A stretch of DNA of 64,000 nt from Geomonas edaphica (GTDB lineage: Bacteria; Desulfobacterota; Desulfuromonadia; Geobacterales; Geobacteraceae): assembly GCF_004917075.1 (NCBI RefSeq), contig NZ_SSYB01000004.1, positions 1,080,546 to 1,144,545 on the forward strand, read 5' to 3'. The notes under the pieces are model-generated. The model did no database searches. It was not told the origin of the DNA and saw only the letters and a program-made list of their open reading frames with translations. The translations under genes were made by a program, and so were the position numbers. Of the stretch, positions 1 to 7,961 are shown piece by piece (the first letter of the stretch is position 1; each line of letters begins with the position of its first letter).

Positions 1-1
1 G

Positions 2-148
2 CGCGGCAACCACCATTTCTATGTGACCGACATCCCGGCCGGCTTCATCAGGGTCGGCAACCGTTTCCTCGGCGGCGAACTGGGGGACGTTTACCAGGTG
101 AGTCTGGAACAGGAACAGGAGGGCGAGGACGGTGAAGAAACGTACTAA
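2..148 (+). CDS. murI: Glutamate racemase, C-terminal end (partial)
   Basis: Only the last 48 codons are present; the frame is open from the window edge to a TAA at 146-148. The peptide has an HHFYVTDIP segment followed by GFIRVGNRFLGG and then a DVYQV-type end, which resembles the C-terminus of glutamate racemases (a phe-tyr-x-thr/ser-asp segment, then a RFLG helix, then a terminal beta strand). The enzyme makes D-glutamate for peptidoglycan. The following gene encodes a GerM-type protein, and murI-gerM linkage is common in bacteria, which supports the call. The tail is acidic (EQEQEGEDGEE) and overlaps the next gene by 17 bases. Catalytic cysteines lie outside the window, so the call rests on the tail and the neighbour. 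Confidence 0.7.
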   Translation, partial: RGNHHFYVTDIPAGFIRVGNRFLGGELGDVYQVSLEQEQEGEDGEETY

Positions 149-698
149 CAAGGCCAAAGGCGTCCTCCTGGTAGCCTTCCTGGTGTTTGCCATCGTCGTG
201 GGGCTTCTCGTCTTGCGCAAGTACCGGACCGCGACTCAGCCGGCCCAGGTTGCGCCGCAGACCGAGCAGGCTCCCGATACGCGGGTGGTGACGCTTTTCT
301 TCGGCAACGAGGAAGGGTCCGGTCTTGCGCGTGAGGGGCGTGAGATCGCCGTGGAGGATACCGCCGACGACATGGTCGCAAGCGTCGTGGACGAGCTGGT
401 GGTGGGCCCCCTGGGGAGCCTCGCGCCGAGCCTGCCGACCAACGCGCGCGTGCTCGGGGCGCACCTTAAGGGGGATGTGGCCGAGGTCGATTTCTCCCAC
501 GAGCTGGTGGAGGGGCTTCCGGAGGGGAGTTCCGCAGAGATGACCGCGGTGTATTCCGTGGTCGACACCGTGGCCGCCAACTTCCCGCAGGTGAAGGGGG
601 TGCAGTTCCTGATTGACGGCAAGCCGGTGAAGGAGTTCAAGGGGCATCTCGACCTCTCCACCCCCATTGCACCGGACTTCACGCTGGAGAAGAAATAA
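132..698 (+). CDS. GerMN domain lipoprotein-like/membrane-anchored protein
   Basis: This 188-residue protein starts at a GTG inside the end of the racemase gene, with GGAGG about 10 bases upstream. Residues 1-13 are basic, residues 11-28 form one hydrophobic membrane anchor, and a linker rich in Thr, Gln and Pro follows. From about residue 50 it matches the GerMN fold: an opening strand TRVVTLFFGN, then VVDELVVGPL, ARVLGAHLKGDVAEVDFS, then VVDTVAANFPQVKGVQFLIDG. The domain is known from Bacillus GerM and is thought to bind peptidoglycan or other envelope components. I infer a periplasmic envelope role coupled in translation to murI. The stop codon overlaps the first unit of the inverted repeat array that follows. 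Confidence 0.85.
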   Translation: MKKRTNKAKGVLLVAFLVFAIVVGLLVLRKYRTATQPAQVAPQTEQAPDTRVVTLFFGNEEGSGLAREGREIAVEDTADDMVASVVDELVVGPLGSLAPSLPTNARVLGAHLKGDVAEVDFSHELVEGLPEGSSAEMTAVYSVVDTVAANFPQVKGVQFLIDGKPVKEFKGHLDLSTPIAPDFTLEKK

Positions 699-831
699 CG
701 TTCAACGTTCAGCGTTCAACGTTCGCCATTGGGGTTGCTCCTGGCTTTGCCTTGTTGCGCTGCATCAGCGGCACTGGGGCGGCCCGGAGGGAAGAAACTT
801 TTTGAACGTTGAACGTAGAACGTCGAACGTT
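697..831. repeat. Inverted array: four AACGTTC units facing four GAACGTT units
   Basis: Positions 697-724 hold four head-to-tail 7-base units (AACGTTC, AACGTTC, AGCGTTC, AACGTTC). Positions 804-831 hold four units of the reverse complement (GAACGTT, GAACGTA, GAACGTC, GAACGTT). The two arms can pair over 28 bases with few mismatches, enclosing a 79-base loop. The array fills the gap between the GerMN gene and metH, and its first unit overlaps the GerMN stop codon. It could be a transcript-end hairpin, a REP-like element or a binding-site cluster. Confidence 0.9.
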
Positions 832-845
832 TCCTGGGGGGTAAG

Positions 846-3284
846 ATGAAGATGCCGTTTATGCAGGCGGTTAAGGAGCGGGTGCTGGTTCTGGACGGCG
901 CCATGGGGACGATGCTGCAGGAGCGCGGACTCAAACCCGGGCAGTCTCCGGAGGAAATGAACCTGACCGCTCCCGAGGTGGTGGCAGGGGTGCACCGCGC
1001 CTACCTCGAGGCGGGCGCCGACATCATCGTCACCAACACCTTCGGCGGCACTAAGGCGAAGCTGGAGCACTACGGCCTGGGCGACCAAGTAACCCGCATC
1101 AACGCGGAGGCGGTGCGCCTGGCCCGCGAGGTGTGCGGCGAAAACTCCTACGTGGCGGGCTCAATCGGCCCCACCGGGCGCTTCGTGGAGCCGGTCGGCG
1201 ACATGAGCTTCGACGAGGCCTACGGCATGTTCCAGGAACAGGCGAAGGCGCTCATCGACGCCGGCGCCGATCTCATCTCGCTGGAGACCTTCCTCGACAT
1301 TAAGGAGATCCGCGCGGCTCTCATCGCCATCCGCGACCTCTCCGCCGACATTCCGGTCATCGCCATGCTCACCTTCGAGGAGAAGGGAAGAAGCGTGCTC
1401 GGCTCTCCGCCGGAGGCAGCGGCCATCACCCTCGAGGCGGCCGGCGCCTCCCTCGTAGGCTCGAACTGCGGTCTCGGCGTGGATGGGATCTACGACATCC
1501 TCTGCGCCATGAGAAAGGTGACCTCGCTACCGCTCATCTCCCAGGCGAACGCGGGACTGCCGATCCTAAAAGACGGCGTCACCGTATTCCCGGGCACCCC
1601 GGACGAGATGACCGCCTACCACGACCGCATGATCGGCCTCGGCGTGCGCGTCATCGGCGGGTGCTGCGGCACGACTCCCGCCCACATCGGCGCCATCAAG
1701 GGCGCCCTCGCCGAAAAACAGACCCCCTTCGTCCCGAAGGAGGATGATGGCACCACCTGGATCTCGAGCCGTGGCTCCTTCGCCCCGATGGGTGCCAAAC
1801 ACCCCGCTGCACTCATCGGCGAGCGCATCAACCCGACCGGGAAGAAGCTCTACTCTCAGGAACTCAGGGAAGGGAAGGTGAGCTACATCCGCCGCGAGGC
1901 GCTGGAGCAGACCGAACTTGGGGCGACCCTGCTCGACGTGAACGTCGGCACCCCGGGGATCGACGAGCCGGCCGCCATGGAGCGCGCGGTCTTCTGCATC
2001 ACCGGCGCGGTGCAGACCCCGCTCGTGCTCGACTCCTCCTCGCCCGAGGCGCTGGAGCGGGGCCTCAAGGCCGCGGACGGCAAGGTGCTCATCAACTCGG
2101 TGAACGGCGAGGAGAAGAGCATGGCCGCCGTGCTGCCGCTCGCGAAGAAATACGGGGCGGCGGTCGTCTGCCTGACTCTCGACGAAGCGGGCATCCCCGC
2201 CGAGGCAGATGGTCGGGTGACCGTGGCGCAGAAGGTCGCCGAGCGTGCCGCACAAATGGGGATTAAGAGGAGCGACATCGTCGTCGACTGCCTCACCCTC
2301 ACCGTGAGCGCCGAGCCGAAGGGGGGACTCGTCGCCCTCGAGGCGGTGCGCAAGGTGAGCGAGCTTAAGCTCAACACGACGCTCGGGGTCTCCAACATCT
2401 CCTTCGGGCTTCCCTGTCGCCCGCTCATCTCCTCCACCTTCTTCTCCATGGCGCTCGCCGCGGGACTTACCTCCGCGATCGTGAACGTGAAGGAGGCGCC
2501 CATGATGGCGGCATGGCGCAGCGCCATGGTGCTCCTCGGCAAGGACGTGAACGCGGCCGGCTACATCGACGCCTACAAGGGGCAGGCGGTGACAGCCTCA
2601 ACCCAGCCCGCGTCGGCCGCTGCCGGCGCCCCCGTCGAAGTCACCGTGGAGCCGGAAGGGATCCGCGGTCGCCTCGCCAAGGCCGTCATTAACGGCGAGC
2701 TGGAAGGTGTGGTCGCTCTGGTAGAGGAAGCGCTCGCCCAAGGGCTCACCCCGATGGAGATCAGCTCCGAGGCGCTCCTGGTCGGCCTGGACGAGGTGGG
2801 CAAGCGCTTCGGCAACGGCTCCTTCTTCCTACCGCAGGTCATGGTCTCTGCGGACACCATGAAGGCCGCCTTCGCCCGTCTCAAGAGCGAACTTGCCACC
2901 GGTGCACTGCAGAGTCTGGGCAAAATCATCATGGCCACCGTCGAGGGGGACATTCACGATATCGGCAAGAACATCCTGGTTACCCTCCTTGAGAACAACG
3001 GTTTCGAGGTGATCGACCTCGGCAAGAACGTATCGGCGGCGAAGATCCTCGATGCGGCGCGCGAGCACCAGGTGGACGCGGTGGGACTCTCCGCGCTCAT
3101 GACCACCACCATGGCCCAGATGGACAAGGTGGTGACCCTTCTGAAGTCGGAAGGGGTGAAGAGCTTTACCATGGTGGGGGGCGCGGTTGTGACCCAGCAG
3201 TACGCCGACGAGATCGGCGCCGACCTCTACGCCAAGGATGCCATGGAGGCGGTGGCGCGCATCAAGGAACTGCTGGCAAAATAA
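846..3284 (+). CDS. metH: Cobalamin-dependent methionine synthase, short form
   Basis: This 812-residue enzyme transfers a methyl group from 5-methyltetrahydrofolate to homocysteine through bound cobalamin. Residues 1-290 are the homocysteine domain with the three zinc ligands, Cys208 (GSNCGLG) and Cys273-Cys274 (GGCCGTTP). About 310-590 is the pterin-binding domain, beginning at IGERINPTGKK. About 630-812 are the four-helix cap and the B12 domain, with the lower-ligand motif DIHDIGKN near residue 702 and a terminal GGA region. The S-adenosylmethionine-binding reactivation domain of E. coli MetH (about 1,227 residues) is absent; the gene ends directly after the B12 domain, as in Thermotoga-type MetH. 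The start ATG has GGGGG-rich sequence just upstream. Confidence 0.96.
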   Translation: MKMPFMQAVKERVLVLDGAMGTMLQERGLKPGQSPEEMNLTAPEVVAGVHRAYLEAGADIIVTNTFGGTKAKLEHYGLGDQVTRINAEAVRLAREVCGENSYVAGSIGPTGRFVEPVGDMSFDEAYGMFQEQAKALIDAGADLISLETFLDIKEIRAALIAIRDLSADIPVIAMLTFEEKGRSVLGSPPEAAAITLEAAGASLVGSNCGLGVDGIYDILCAMRKVTSLPLISQANAGLPILKDGVTVFPGTPDEMTAYHDRMIGLGVRVIGGCCGTTPAHIGAIKGALAEKQTPFVPKEDDGTTWISSRGSFAPMGAKHPAALIGERINPTGKKLYSQELREGKVSYIRREALEQTELGATLLDVNVGTPGIDEPAAMERAVFCITGAVQTPLVLDSSSPEALERGLKAADGKVLINSVNGEEKSMAAVLPLAKKYGAAVVCLTLDEAGIPAEADGRVTVAQKVAERAAQMGIKRSDIVVDCLTLTVSAEPKGGLVALEAVRKVSELKLNTTLGVSNISFGLPCRPLISSTFFSMALAAGLTSAIVNVKEAPMMAAWRSAMVLLGKDVNAAGYIDAYKGQAVTASTQPASAAAGAPVEVTVEPEGIRGRLAKAVINGELEGVVALVEEALAQGLTPMEISSEALLVGLDEVGKRFGNGSFFLPQVMVSADTMKAAFARLKSELATGALQSLGKIIMATVEGDIHDIGKNILVTLLENNGFEVIDLGKNVSAAKILDAAREHQVDAVGLSALMTTTMAQMDKVVTLLKSEGVKSFTMVGGAVVTQQYADEIGADLYAKDAMEAVARIKELLAK

Positions 3285-3395
3285 ACGCTTTTTTGCGTTG
3301 TCGTAGTCACGACGCGTCCGCAATATCGCTTGCAACGCCGCGCACCCTGTGCTAACGTGCCAGCGAAGTACGCCATTTGGCGTAGAGGGCAGCTC

Positions 3396-3881
3396 ATGGT
3401 TCTGGGATTCAATCACAATATCAGGTACAAAGGGGTTCTCTTCCACGTCCAGACCGAGGACAGCGGCAAGGCAAACCCGCACATAATCACCCTGCTCTAC
3501 CGTGAAGGAACCATCATCGCCTCCGCCAAGACCAGCTACGCCGACATCATCAAGGTGGAGCAGCTCGAGGCGGTGGTCGAATCGATCATGAAAGAGCAGC
3601 ACAAGGATATGATGCGCCGCCTGAAAAACGGCGAGTTCGACGCACGCATCTTCCCCGATGGAGCCCCCGAACCTACGACGGCACCGCAGGAATCGGCAGC
3701 CGCACCGCAAGTACCAGAAGTGCCGGTGCCGCAGGCCCAGGCCCAGGCCGCCGCACCGCAGAAGCCGGGTGCCGCGCCACAGGCACCGGAACCGCCCAAA
3801 GACACACCCCCGACAACCCCAGCCAATCGCAGCCTGGATGAGGTCATCCTCGATTACCTCATCACCGGCGAGGACAAATAA
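3396..3881 (+). CDS. Conserved hypothetical protein with Pro/Ala-rich linker
   Basis: I do not recognise a named family. From the ATG at 3396, preceded by GAGGGCAG, it encodes 161 residues. Residues 1-85 look folded: NHNIRYKGVLFHVQTEDSG, then HIITLLYREGTIIASAKTSYAD, then a helix containing KEQHKDMMRRL. Residues 90-140 form a low-complexity linker of Ala, Pro and Gln, and a short helix (LDEVILDYL) closes the protein. There is no signal peptide or membrane segment. A longer reading from 3330 is possible but has no ribosome site. A 5-bp hairpin (ACGCC-ATTT-GGCGT, 3369-3382) lies just upstream. It sits between metH and the transketolase genes on the same strand. Confidence 0.75.
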   Translation: MVLGFNHNIRYKGVLFHVQTEDSGKANPHIITLLYREGTIIASAKTSYADIIKVEQLEAVVESIMKEQHKDMMRRLKNGEFDARIFPDGAPEPTTAPQESAAAPQVPEVPVPQAQAQAAAPQKPGAAPQAPEPPKDTPPTTPANRSLDEVILDYLITGEDK

Positions 3882-3904
3882 AAGCCAGCCTGAAAGGAAC
3901 CTTC

Positions 3905-4729
3905 GTGAAAGAAAAGATTGCAGATCTGGAGGAAAAGGCGAGACGCCTGCGCGTCGCCATTGTGAAGACGCTGCACAAGTCGCAGTCCGGGCACACCGGC
4001 GGGTCGCTCTCCGCCATCGACATGGTGTGCGCGCTGTACTTCCACAAGATGCGCCACAACCCGCAGGAGCCTACCTGGGACGGGCGCGACCGCTTCGTGC
4101 TCAGCAAGGGGCACGCCGCTCCGGCGCTCTACGTGACCCTGGCCGAGTGCGGCTACTTCCCCTCCGAGGACCTGATGATGCTGCGCCGTCTTGGGAGCCA
4201 CCTCCAGGGACACCCGGACAGCAAGGGGACCCCGGGCGTCGACGTCTGCACCGGCAGCCTCGGCCAGGGGCTTTCGATGGCCAACGGCATGGCACTAGGA
4301 CTTAAGCTCGACGGCAAGGATAACCGCGTCTATGCGGTTCTTGGCGACGGCGAGCTGCAGGAAGGGCAGGTGTGGGAGGCCGCGATGGCCGCCGCCCACT
4401 ACAAGAGCGACAACCTCTGCGCCTTCATCGATTCCAACGGGCTGCAGATCGACGGCGACGTCTCCAAGGTCATGAACGTCTCCTCGATTTCCGACAAGTT
4501 CAAGGCCTTCGGCTGGAACGTCATCGAGATCGACGGGCACGACATGGGGCAGATCATCGCCGCGCTGGATGCCGCCGAGGCGCACAAGGGCGCACCGACC
4601 GCCATCGTCGCGAAGACGGTGAAGGGCAAGGGCGTTCACCTGTTCGAGAACAAGGCGTCCTACCATGGCGTTACCCCCAACGACGAGGAGCTTCCCGAGG
4701 CGCTCAAGTGCCTTGGTTGCTTCGACTAA
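3905..4729 (+). CDS. Transketolase, N-terminal (thiamine diphosphate-binding) subunit
   Basis: This 274-residue protein is the first half of transketolase, which moves two-carbon units between sugar phosphates in the non-oxidative pentose phosphate pathway. It starts at GTG 3905 after an AAGGAAC site. Visible motifs are HKSQSGHTGGSLSAID near residue 20, SKGHAAPALY near 65, TGSLGQGLSMANGMA near 120, the ThDP/metal motif GDGELQEGQVWEA near 145 with the closing SNGLQID, and KTVKGKGV near 240. The second half is a separate gene 86 bases downstream. Single-chain transketolases are about 650 residues; split pairs of this size are common in anaerobes and archaea. Confidence 0.95.
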   Translation: MKEKIADLEEKARRLRVAIVKTLHKSQSGHTGGSLSAIDMVCALYFHKMRHNPQEPTWDGRDRFVLSKGHAAPALYVTLAECGYFPSEDLMMLRRLGSHLQGHPDSKGTPGVDVCTGSLGQGLSMANGMALGLKLDGKDNRVYAVLGDGELQEGQVWEAAMAAAHYKSDNLCAFIDSNGLQIDGDVSKVMNVSSISDKFKAFGWNVIEIDGHDMGQIIAALDAAEAHKGAPTAIVAKTVKGKGVHLFENKASYHGVTPNDEELPEALKCLGCFD

Positions 4730-4750
4730 ATTCCGAAAATCTTTCCCCCT

Positions 4751-4784
4751 CCCTGACCCTCCCCCTCCGGGGGAAGGGTCAGGG
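4751..4784. repeat. Hairpin repeat between the transketolase genes
   Basis: CCCTGACCCT pairs with AGGGTCAGGG and the inner CCCCC with GGGGG, giving a nearly perfect 15-bp stem with a tiny loop. The CCCTGACCCT core recurs at 35041, where CCCTCACCCTGACCCTC also precedes a short stem, so this looks like an intergenic repeat family and not a dedicated terminator. It may still affect relative expression of the two transketolase genes. Confidence 0.75.
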
Positions 4785-4815
4785 TGGCAGGGACATACAA
4801 GAAAGGAACACGACT

Positions 4816-5748
4816 ATGATCGCAACGAGGGACGCCTACGGCGAGGTGCTGGCCGAGCTGGGGGGCGAGAACGATAAGATAGTGGTGCTCGACGCCGACC
4901 TCTCCGGCTCCACCAAGACCGGCGTATTCGCCAAGAAATTCCCCAACCGTTTCTTCAACATGGGGATCGCGGAGGCCAACATGGTGGGGACCGCGGCAGG
5001 TCTTGCCTCTGTCGGCAAGATCCCCTTCCTCTCCACCTTCGCCATCTTCGCCGCCGGCCGCGGCTGGGAGCAGATCCGCCAGGCGCTCGCCTACCCGAAG
5101 GCGAACGTGAAGGTCGTCGCCACCCACGGCGGCGTCACGGTCGGTGAGGACGGGGGGAGCCACCAGTCCGTCGAGGATGTGGCCATCATGCGCGCCATCC
5201 CGAACATGACCGTCATCGTCCCCGCCGACGGCGAGGAGACCAAGGGGGCCATCCGCGCCGCCGCGGCATACAAGGGGCCTGTCTACGTACGCCTTGGCCG
5301 CAACAAGGTGCCGAGCGTCTTCCCGGCGGGTCACAAATTCGAGATCGGCAAAGGGGTAGTCGTTGTCCCTGGCACCGACCTCACCTTCATCACCACCGGC
5401 CTCATGACCGCACAGGCGGTCATCGCAGCCGAGAAGCTGAAAGCGGAAGGGATCTCCGCACGCGTCCTGCACATTGGTACCATAAAGCCGCTCGACAAGG
5501 AGCTCGTCGAAGAGGCGGCACGTGAAACCGGCGCCGTCATCACCGCAGAAGAGCACTCCGTGGTCGGTGGCCTGGGCGGCGCGGTTGCCGAATTCCTCGG
5601 CGAAACCTGCCCGACCCTCATGAAGCGCGTCGGCGTGTACGATCGTTTCGGTACCTCCGGGAAGTCGGACGAACTCCTCAAGTATTTCGGGCTGAACGCT
5701 GAAACTCTCATCGAAGAGGCCAGGGAGATCATCTCGAGGAAGAAATGA
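4816..5748 (+). CDS. Transketolase, C-terminal subunit
   Basis: This 310-residue protein is the second half of transketolase: the pyrimidine-binding domain (about 1-165) and the C-terminal transketolase domain (about 180-310). The ATG at 4816 follows GAAAGGAACACG. Motifs include RDAYGEVLAELG at the start, FFNMGIAEANMVGTAAGLA near residue 50 with the glutamate that activates ThDP, STFAIFAAGRGWEQIR near 75, HGGVTVGEDGGSHQSVED near 105, and GAVITAEEHSVVGGLGGAV near 240. The stop overlaps the next gene's ATG (ATGATG at 5745). Confidence 0.95.
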   Translation: MIATRDAYGEVLAELGGENDKIVVLDADLSGSTKTGVFAKKFPNRFFNMGIAEANMVGTAAGLASVGKIPFLSTFAIFAAGRGWEQIRQALAYPKANVKVVATHGGVTVGEDGGSHQSVEDVAIMRAIPNMTVIVPADGEETKGAIRAAAAYKGPVYVRLGRNKVPSVFPAGHKFEIGKGVVVVPGTDLTFITTGLMTAQAVIAAEKLKAEGISARVLHIGTIKPLDKELVEEAARETGAVITAEEHSVVGGLGGAVAEFLGETCPTLMKRVGVYDRFGTSGKSDELLKYFGLNAETLIEEAREIISRKK

Positions 5749-6365
5749 TGCTGAGGGTGCTCCGGTCCAAGGGTGGCTTCACCTACATCGGCGCCCTGGT
5801 GATGGTCATGATCGTTGGGATCATGGCCACCCGGGCCGCCGTGGTCTGGAGCACCGCGGCGAAGCGCGAGCGCGAGGAGGAACTACTCTCCCGCGGCACG
5901 CAAATCCGCGATGCCCTGCGCAAGTGGTACAAGGTGAAGGTCGTGGACGGCAAGCTCGTTTCGAGCGAGGCCCCGGCAGCGGGCGCACAGCCCGCCGCAC
6001 CGAAGCCGATACCAGGTCCCACGGATTTAGATGTGCTGGTGAAAGATCCGCAGGCGCGAGCCCTGAGACCCTATTGCCTCATTGATCCCATCACCGGCAA
6101 GAAGTGGGACCTGATCAAGCAGGAGGGGAGGATCGTCGGCGTAAAATCCACGAGCACGCAGGCCCCGATCAAGCAGGGGAACTTCCCCTTCGACCTGCAT
6201 CCGCAGGACTTCGAGAAAAAGCAAAAGTACAGCGAGTGGGAGTTCGTCTATGACCACGTCCCACCGACCACCGCAACAGGAGGGGCCGTAACCGGCCTCG
6301 GGGGGAGCAAGAGCTCCGTCAAGTTACCTTCAACCGGAACATCGGGCACAACTACAACACCGTAG
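5745..6365 (+). CDS. Pseudopilin-like type II secretion protein
   Basis: This 206-residue protein has a short leader ending in KGG, followed by FTYIGALVMVMIVGIMATRA. That arrangement fits a prepilin-peptidase site (Gly before Phe) and a long hydrophobic helix. Position 5 after the cleavage is Gly, not the usual Glu, which is typical of some minor pseudopilins. After the helix come charged residues (KREREEELLSRGTQIRDALRKWYK), a pattern common in Geobacter pseudopilin-like proteins, then PxxxDLDVLVKD and a globular part with GKKWDLI. The C-terminus is rich in Thr, Ser and Gly. The ATG overlaps the transketolase stop. A role in a type II secretion or type IV pilus-like assembly is inferred from the N-terminus only. 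Confidence 0.8.
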   Translation: MMLRVLRSKGGFTYIGALVMVMIVGIMATRAAVVWSTAAKREREEELLSRGTQIRDALRKWYKVKVVDGKLVSSEAPAAGAQPAAPKPIPGPTDLDVLVKDPQARALRPYCLIDPITGKKWDLIKQEGRIVGVKSTSTQAPIKQGNFPFDLHPQDFEKKQKYSEWEFVYDHVPPTTATGGAVTGLGGSKSSVKLPSTGTSGTTTTP

Positions 6366-6385
6366 CGGATGGAAGCGGAGGCACC

Positions 6386-7900
6386 CTGATCTTCAAGAGT
6401 CTCACATCGCGCGTTATCGTGCTCTCCATCTGCCTGCTCGTCTTCGGCATCGGGACCTTCGCGTTCCTGACGCTCAGGCGCGAGCAGATGCAGCTCATAA
6501 ACTCCGCCCGGGAGTCAAGCGAGCTGCTGCTCGACACCATCGAACGCTCCCTCTACAACTCCATGCGCCACGGCAACACCGAGGACGTGAAGGTCATCCT
6601 CGAGATGGTGGGGCAGAGCGAGAACCTCGTGGGAGTGCGCATCTTCCATCCCCACGGCGTCATCCTCAAGTCCTCGCAGGGATCCGAAGTTGGGCGTGTT
6701 GTCGACGAACACGACTTCAAGCTCTTCCTGGACAACAAGCGCGAGGGGGTCTTCACCCTGGACGGGCACGGCGAGGTGCTCGGCATGGTGAAGCCGATCT
6801 ACAACAACCGCCAGTGCAACCTGTGCCACGGCTCCAAAAGCCGCATCATCGGCCTTCTCAACGTCAACTACTCGCTGGTTGAGACTAGGCGCCGCATCGT
6901 CGAGCTGACAAAGCTCTTCGTAATGTCGACGGTCGCCATCATCGGGTTTCTCTCGCTCGCCATCTCGCTCGTCATGCTGAAGTTCGTTAAGAAGCCGCTG
7001 CACCAGCTCGCCAGGAACATGGCGCGGGTAGAGGCGGGCGACCTCTCGGTGCGCATGGTCCCGGAGGGGAAGGATGAGATCGGGCGCCTGATCGTCTCCT
7101 TTGACTCCATGGTGGACCGACTGGACCGTGCGAAAAGGGAACTGGAGACCTACCACTTCCAACAGATGGAGCGCGCCGACCGGCTCGCCTCGGTGGGTGA
7201 GATGGCCGCCGGCATCGCCCACGAGATCAAGAACCCGCTCACCGGGATCGCGGCCGCCATCACCGTCTTAAAGGACGACTTTTCTCCCGAGGACGGGCGC
7301 GCCATGATCATCGGCGAGGTGCTGGAGCAGATCTCGCGTCTGGACAAGACGGTGAACGACCTCCTCTTCTTCGGGAAGCCGACAGTGGCGGAGCCGACCT
7401 GCACCGACATAAACAGCGCCCTTAAAAAAATCCTCATCTTCGCCTCGCAGCATCGTGGAGGCAAGAACATCGAGAAGAAGCTGGAGCTCGCTGATGACCT
7501 GCCGCCGGTGTACGTAGACCCGAAGCAGATCCAGCAGGTCTTCCTGAACCTATTTTTGAACGCGGTGCAGGCGATGCAGTCGGGTGGAACGCTCACCGTC
7601 ATGAGCAGGCTCGCCAGGATCGACGACATGGACATGGTGCAGGTGAAGGTTACCGACACCGGCCAGGGTATCCCCCCGCAGATCCTGGAGAAGATCTTCA
7701 CCCCGTTCTTCACCACCAAGGCCCAGGGGACCGGCCTTGGTCTCGCCATCAGCCACCGTCTCATCGAGCAGCACGGTGGGCGCCTCTCCTGCGTGAGCCA
7801 GGACGGCGCGGGAACTACCTTCACCGTGGAACTCCCCGCCTACTGCCCGACGCAGGCCGAGCTGGAAGAGGCGATGGCGGGTTCGGGGACCATCGGTTGA
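6386..7900 (+). CDS. Heme-type membrane sensor histidine kinase
   Basis: The layout is membrane helix 1, a periplasmic domain of about 130 residues, helix 2 near residue 185, HAMP, HisKA and HATPase. The periplasmic domain contains CNLCHG (Cys at residue 144, His at 148), a c-type heme attachment motif, so the sensor probably reads redox state or a heme ligand. The phospho-accepting His is in GIAHEIKNPL near 278. ATP-binding boxes are NAVQAMQSGG, DTGQGIPP, FFTTKAQGTGLGLAI and GTTFTVELP. I chose CTG at 6386, close behind CGGAGG, because it gives a basic N-terminus (IFKSLTSR) before the helix; the conservative alternative is GTG at 6419, which has no ribosome site. The sigma-54 regulator 61 bases downstream is the likely partner. 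Confidence 0.93.
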   Translation: MIFKSLTSRVIVLSICLLVFGIGTFAFLTLRREQMQLINSARESSELLLDTIERSLYNSMRHGNTEDVKVILEMVGQSENLVGVRIFHPHGVILKSSQGSEVGRVVDEHDFKLFLDNKREGVFTLDGHGEVLGMVKPIYNNRQCNLCHGSKSRIIGLLNVNYSLVETRRRIVELTKLFVMSTVAIIGFLSLAISLVMLKFVKKPLHQLARNMARVEAGDLSVRMVPEGKDEIGRLIVSFDSMVDRLDRAKRELETYHFQQMERADRLASVGEMAAGIAHEIKNPLTGIAAAITVLKDDFSPEDGRAMIIGEVLEQISRLDKTVNDLLFFGKPTVAEPTCTDINSALKKILIFASQHRGGKNIEKKLELADDLPPVYVDPKQIQQVFLNLFLNAVQAMQSGGTLTVMSRLARIDDMDMVQVKVTDTGQGIPPQILEKIFTPFFTTKAQGTGLGLAISHRLIEQHGGRLSCVSQDGAGTTFTVELPAYCPTQAELEEAMAGSGTIG

Positions 7901-7961
7901 AAACGGCAGCAACCGGCGCATTCCGGTGCTGAGCACGGCACATCATCCTTAAGGAGCCGCT

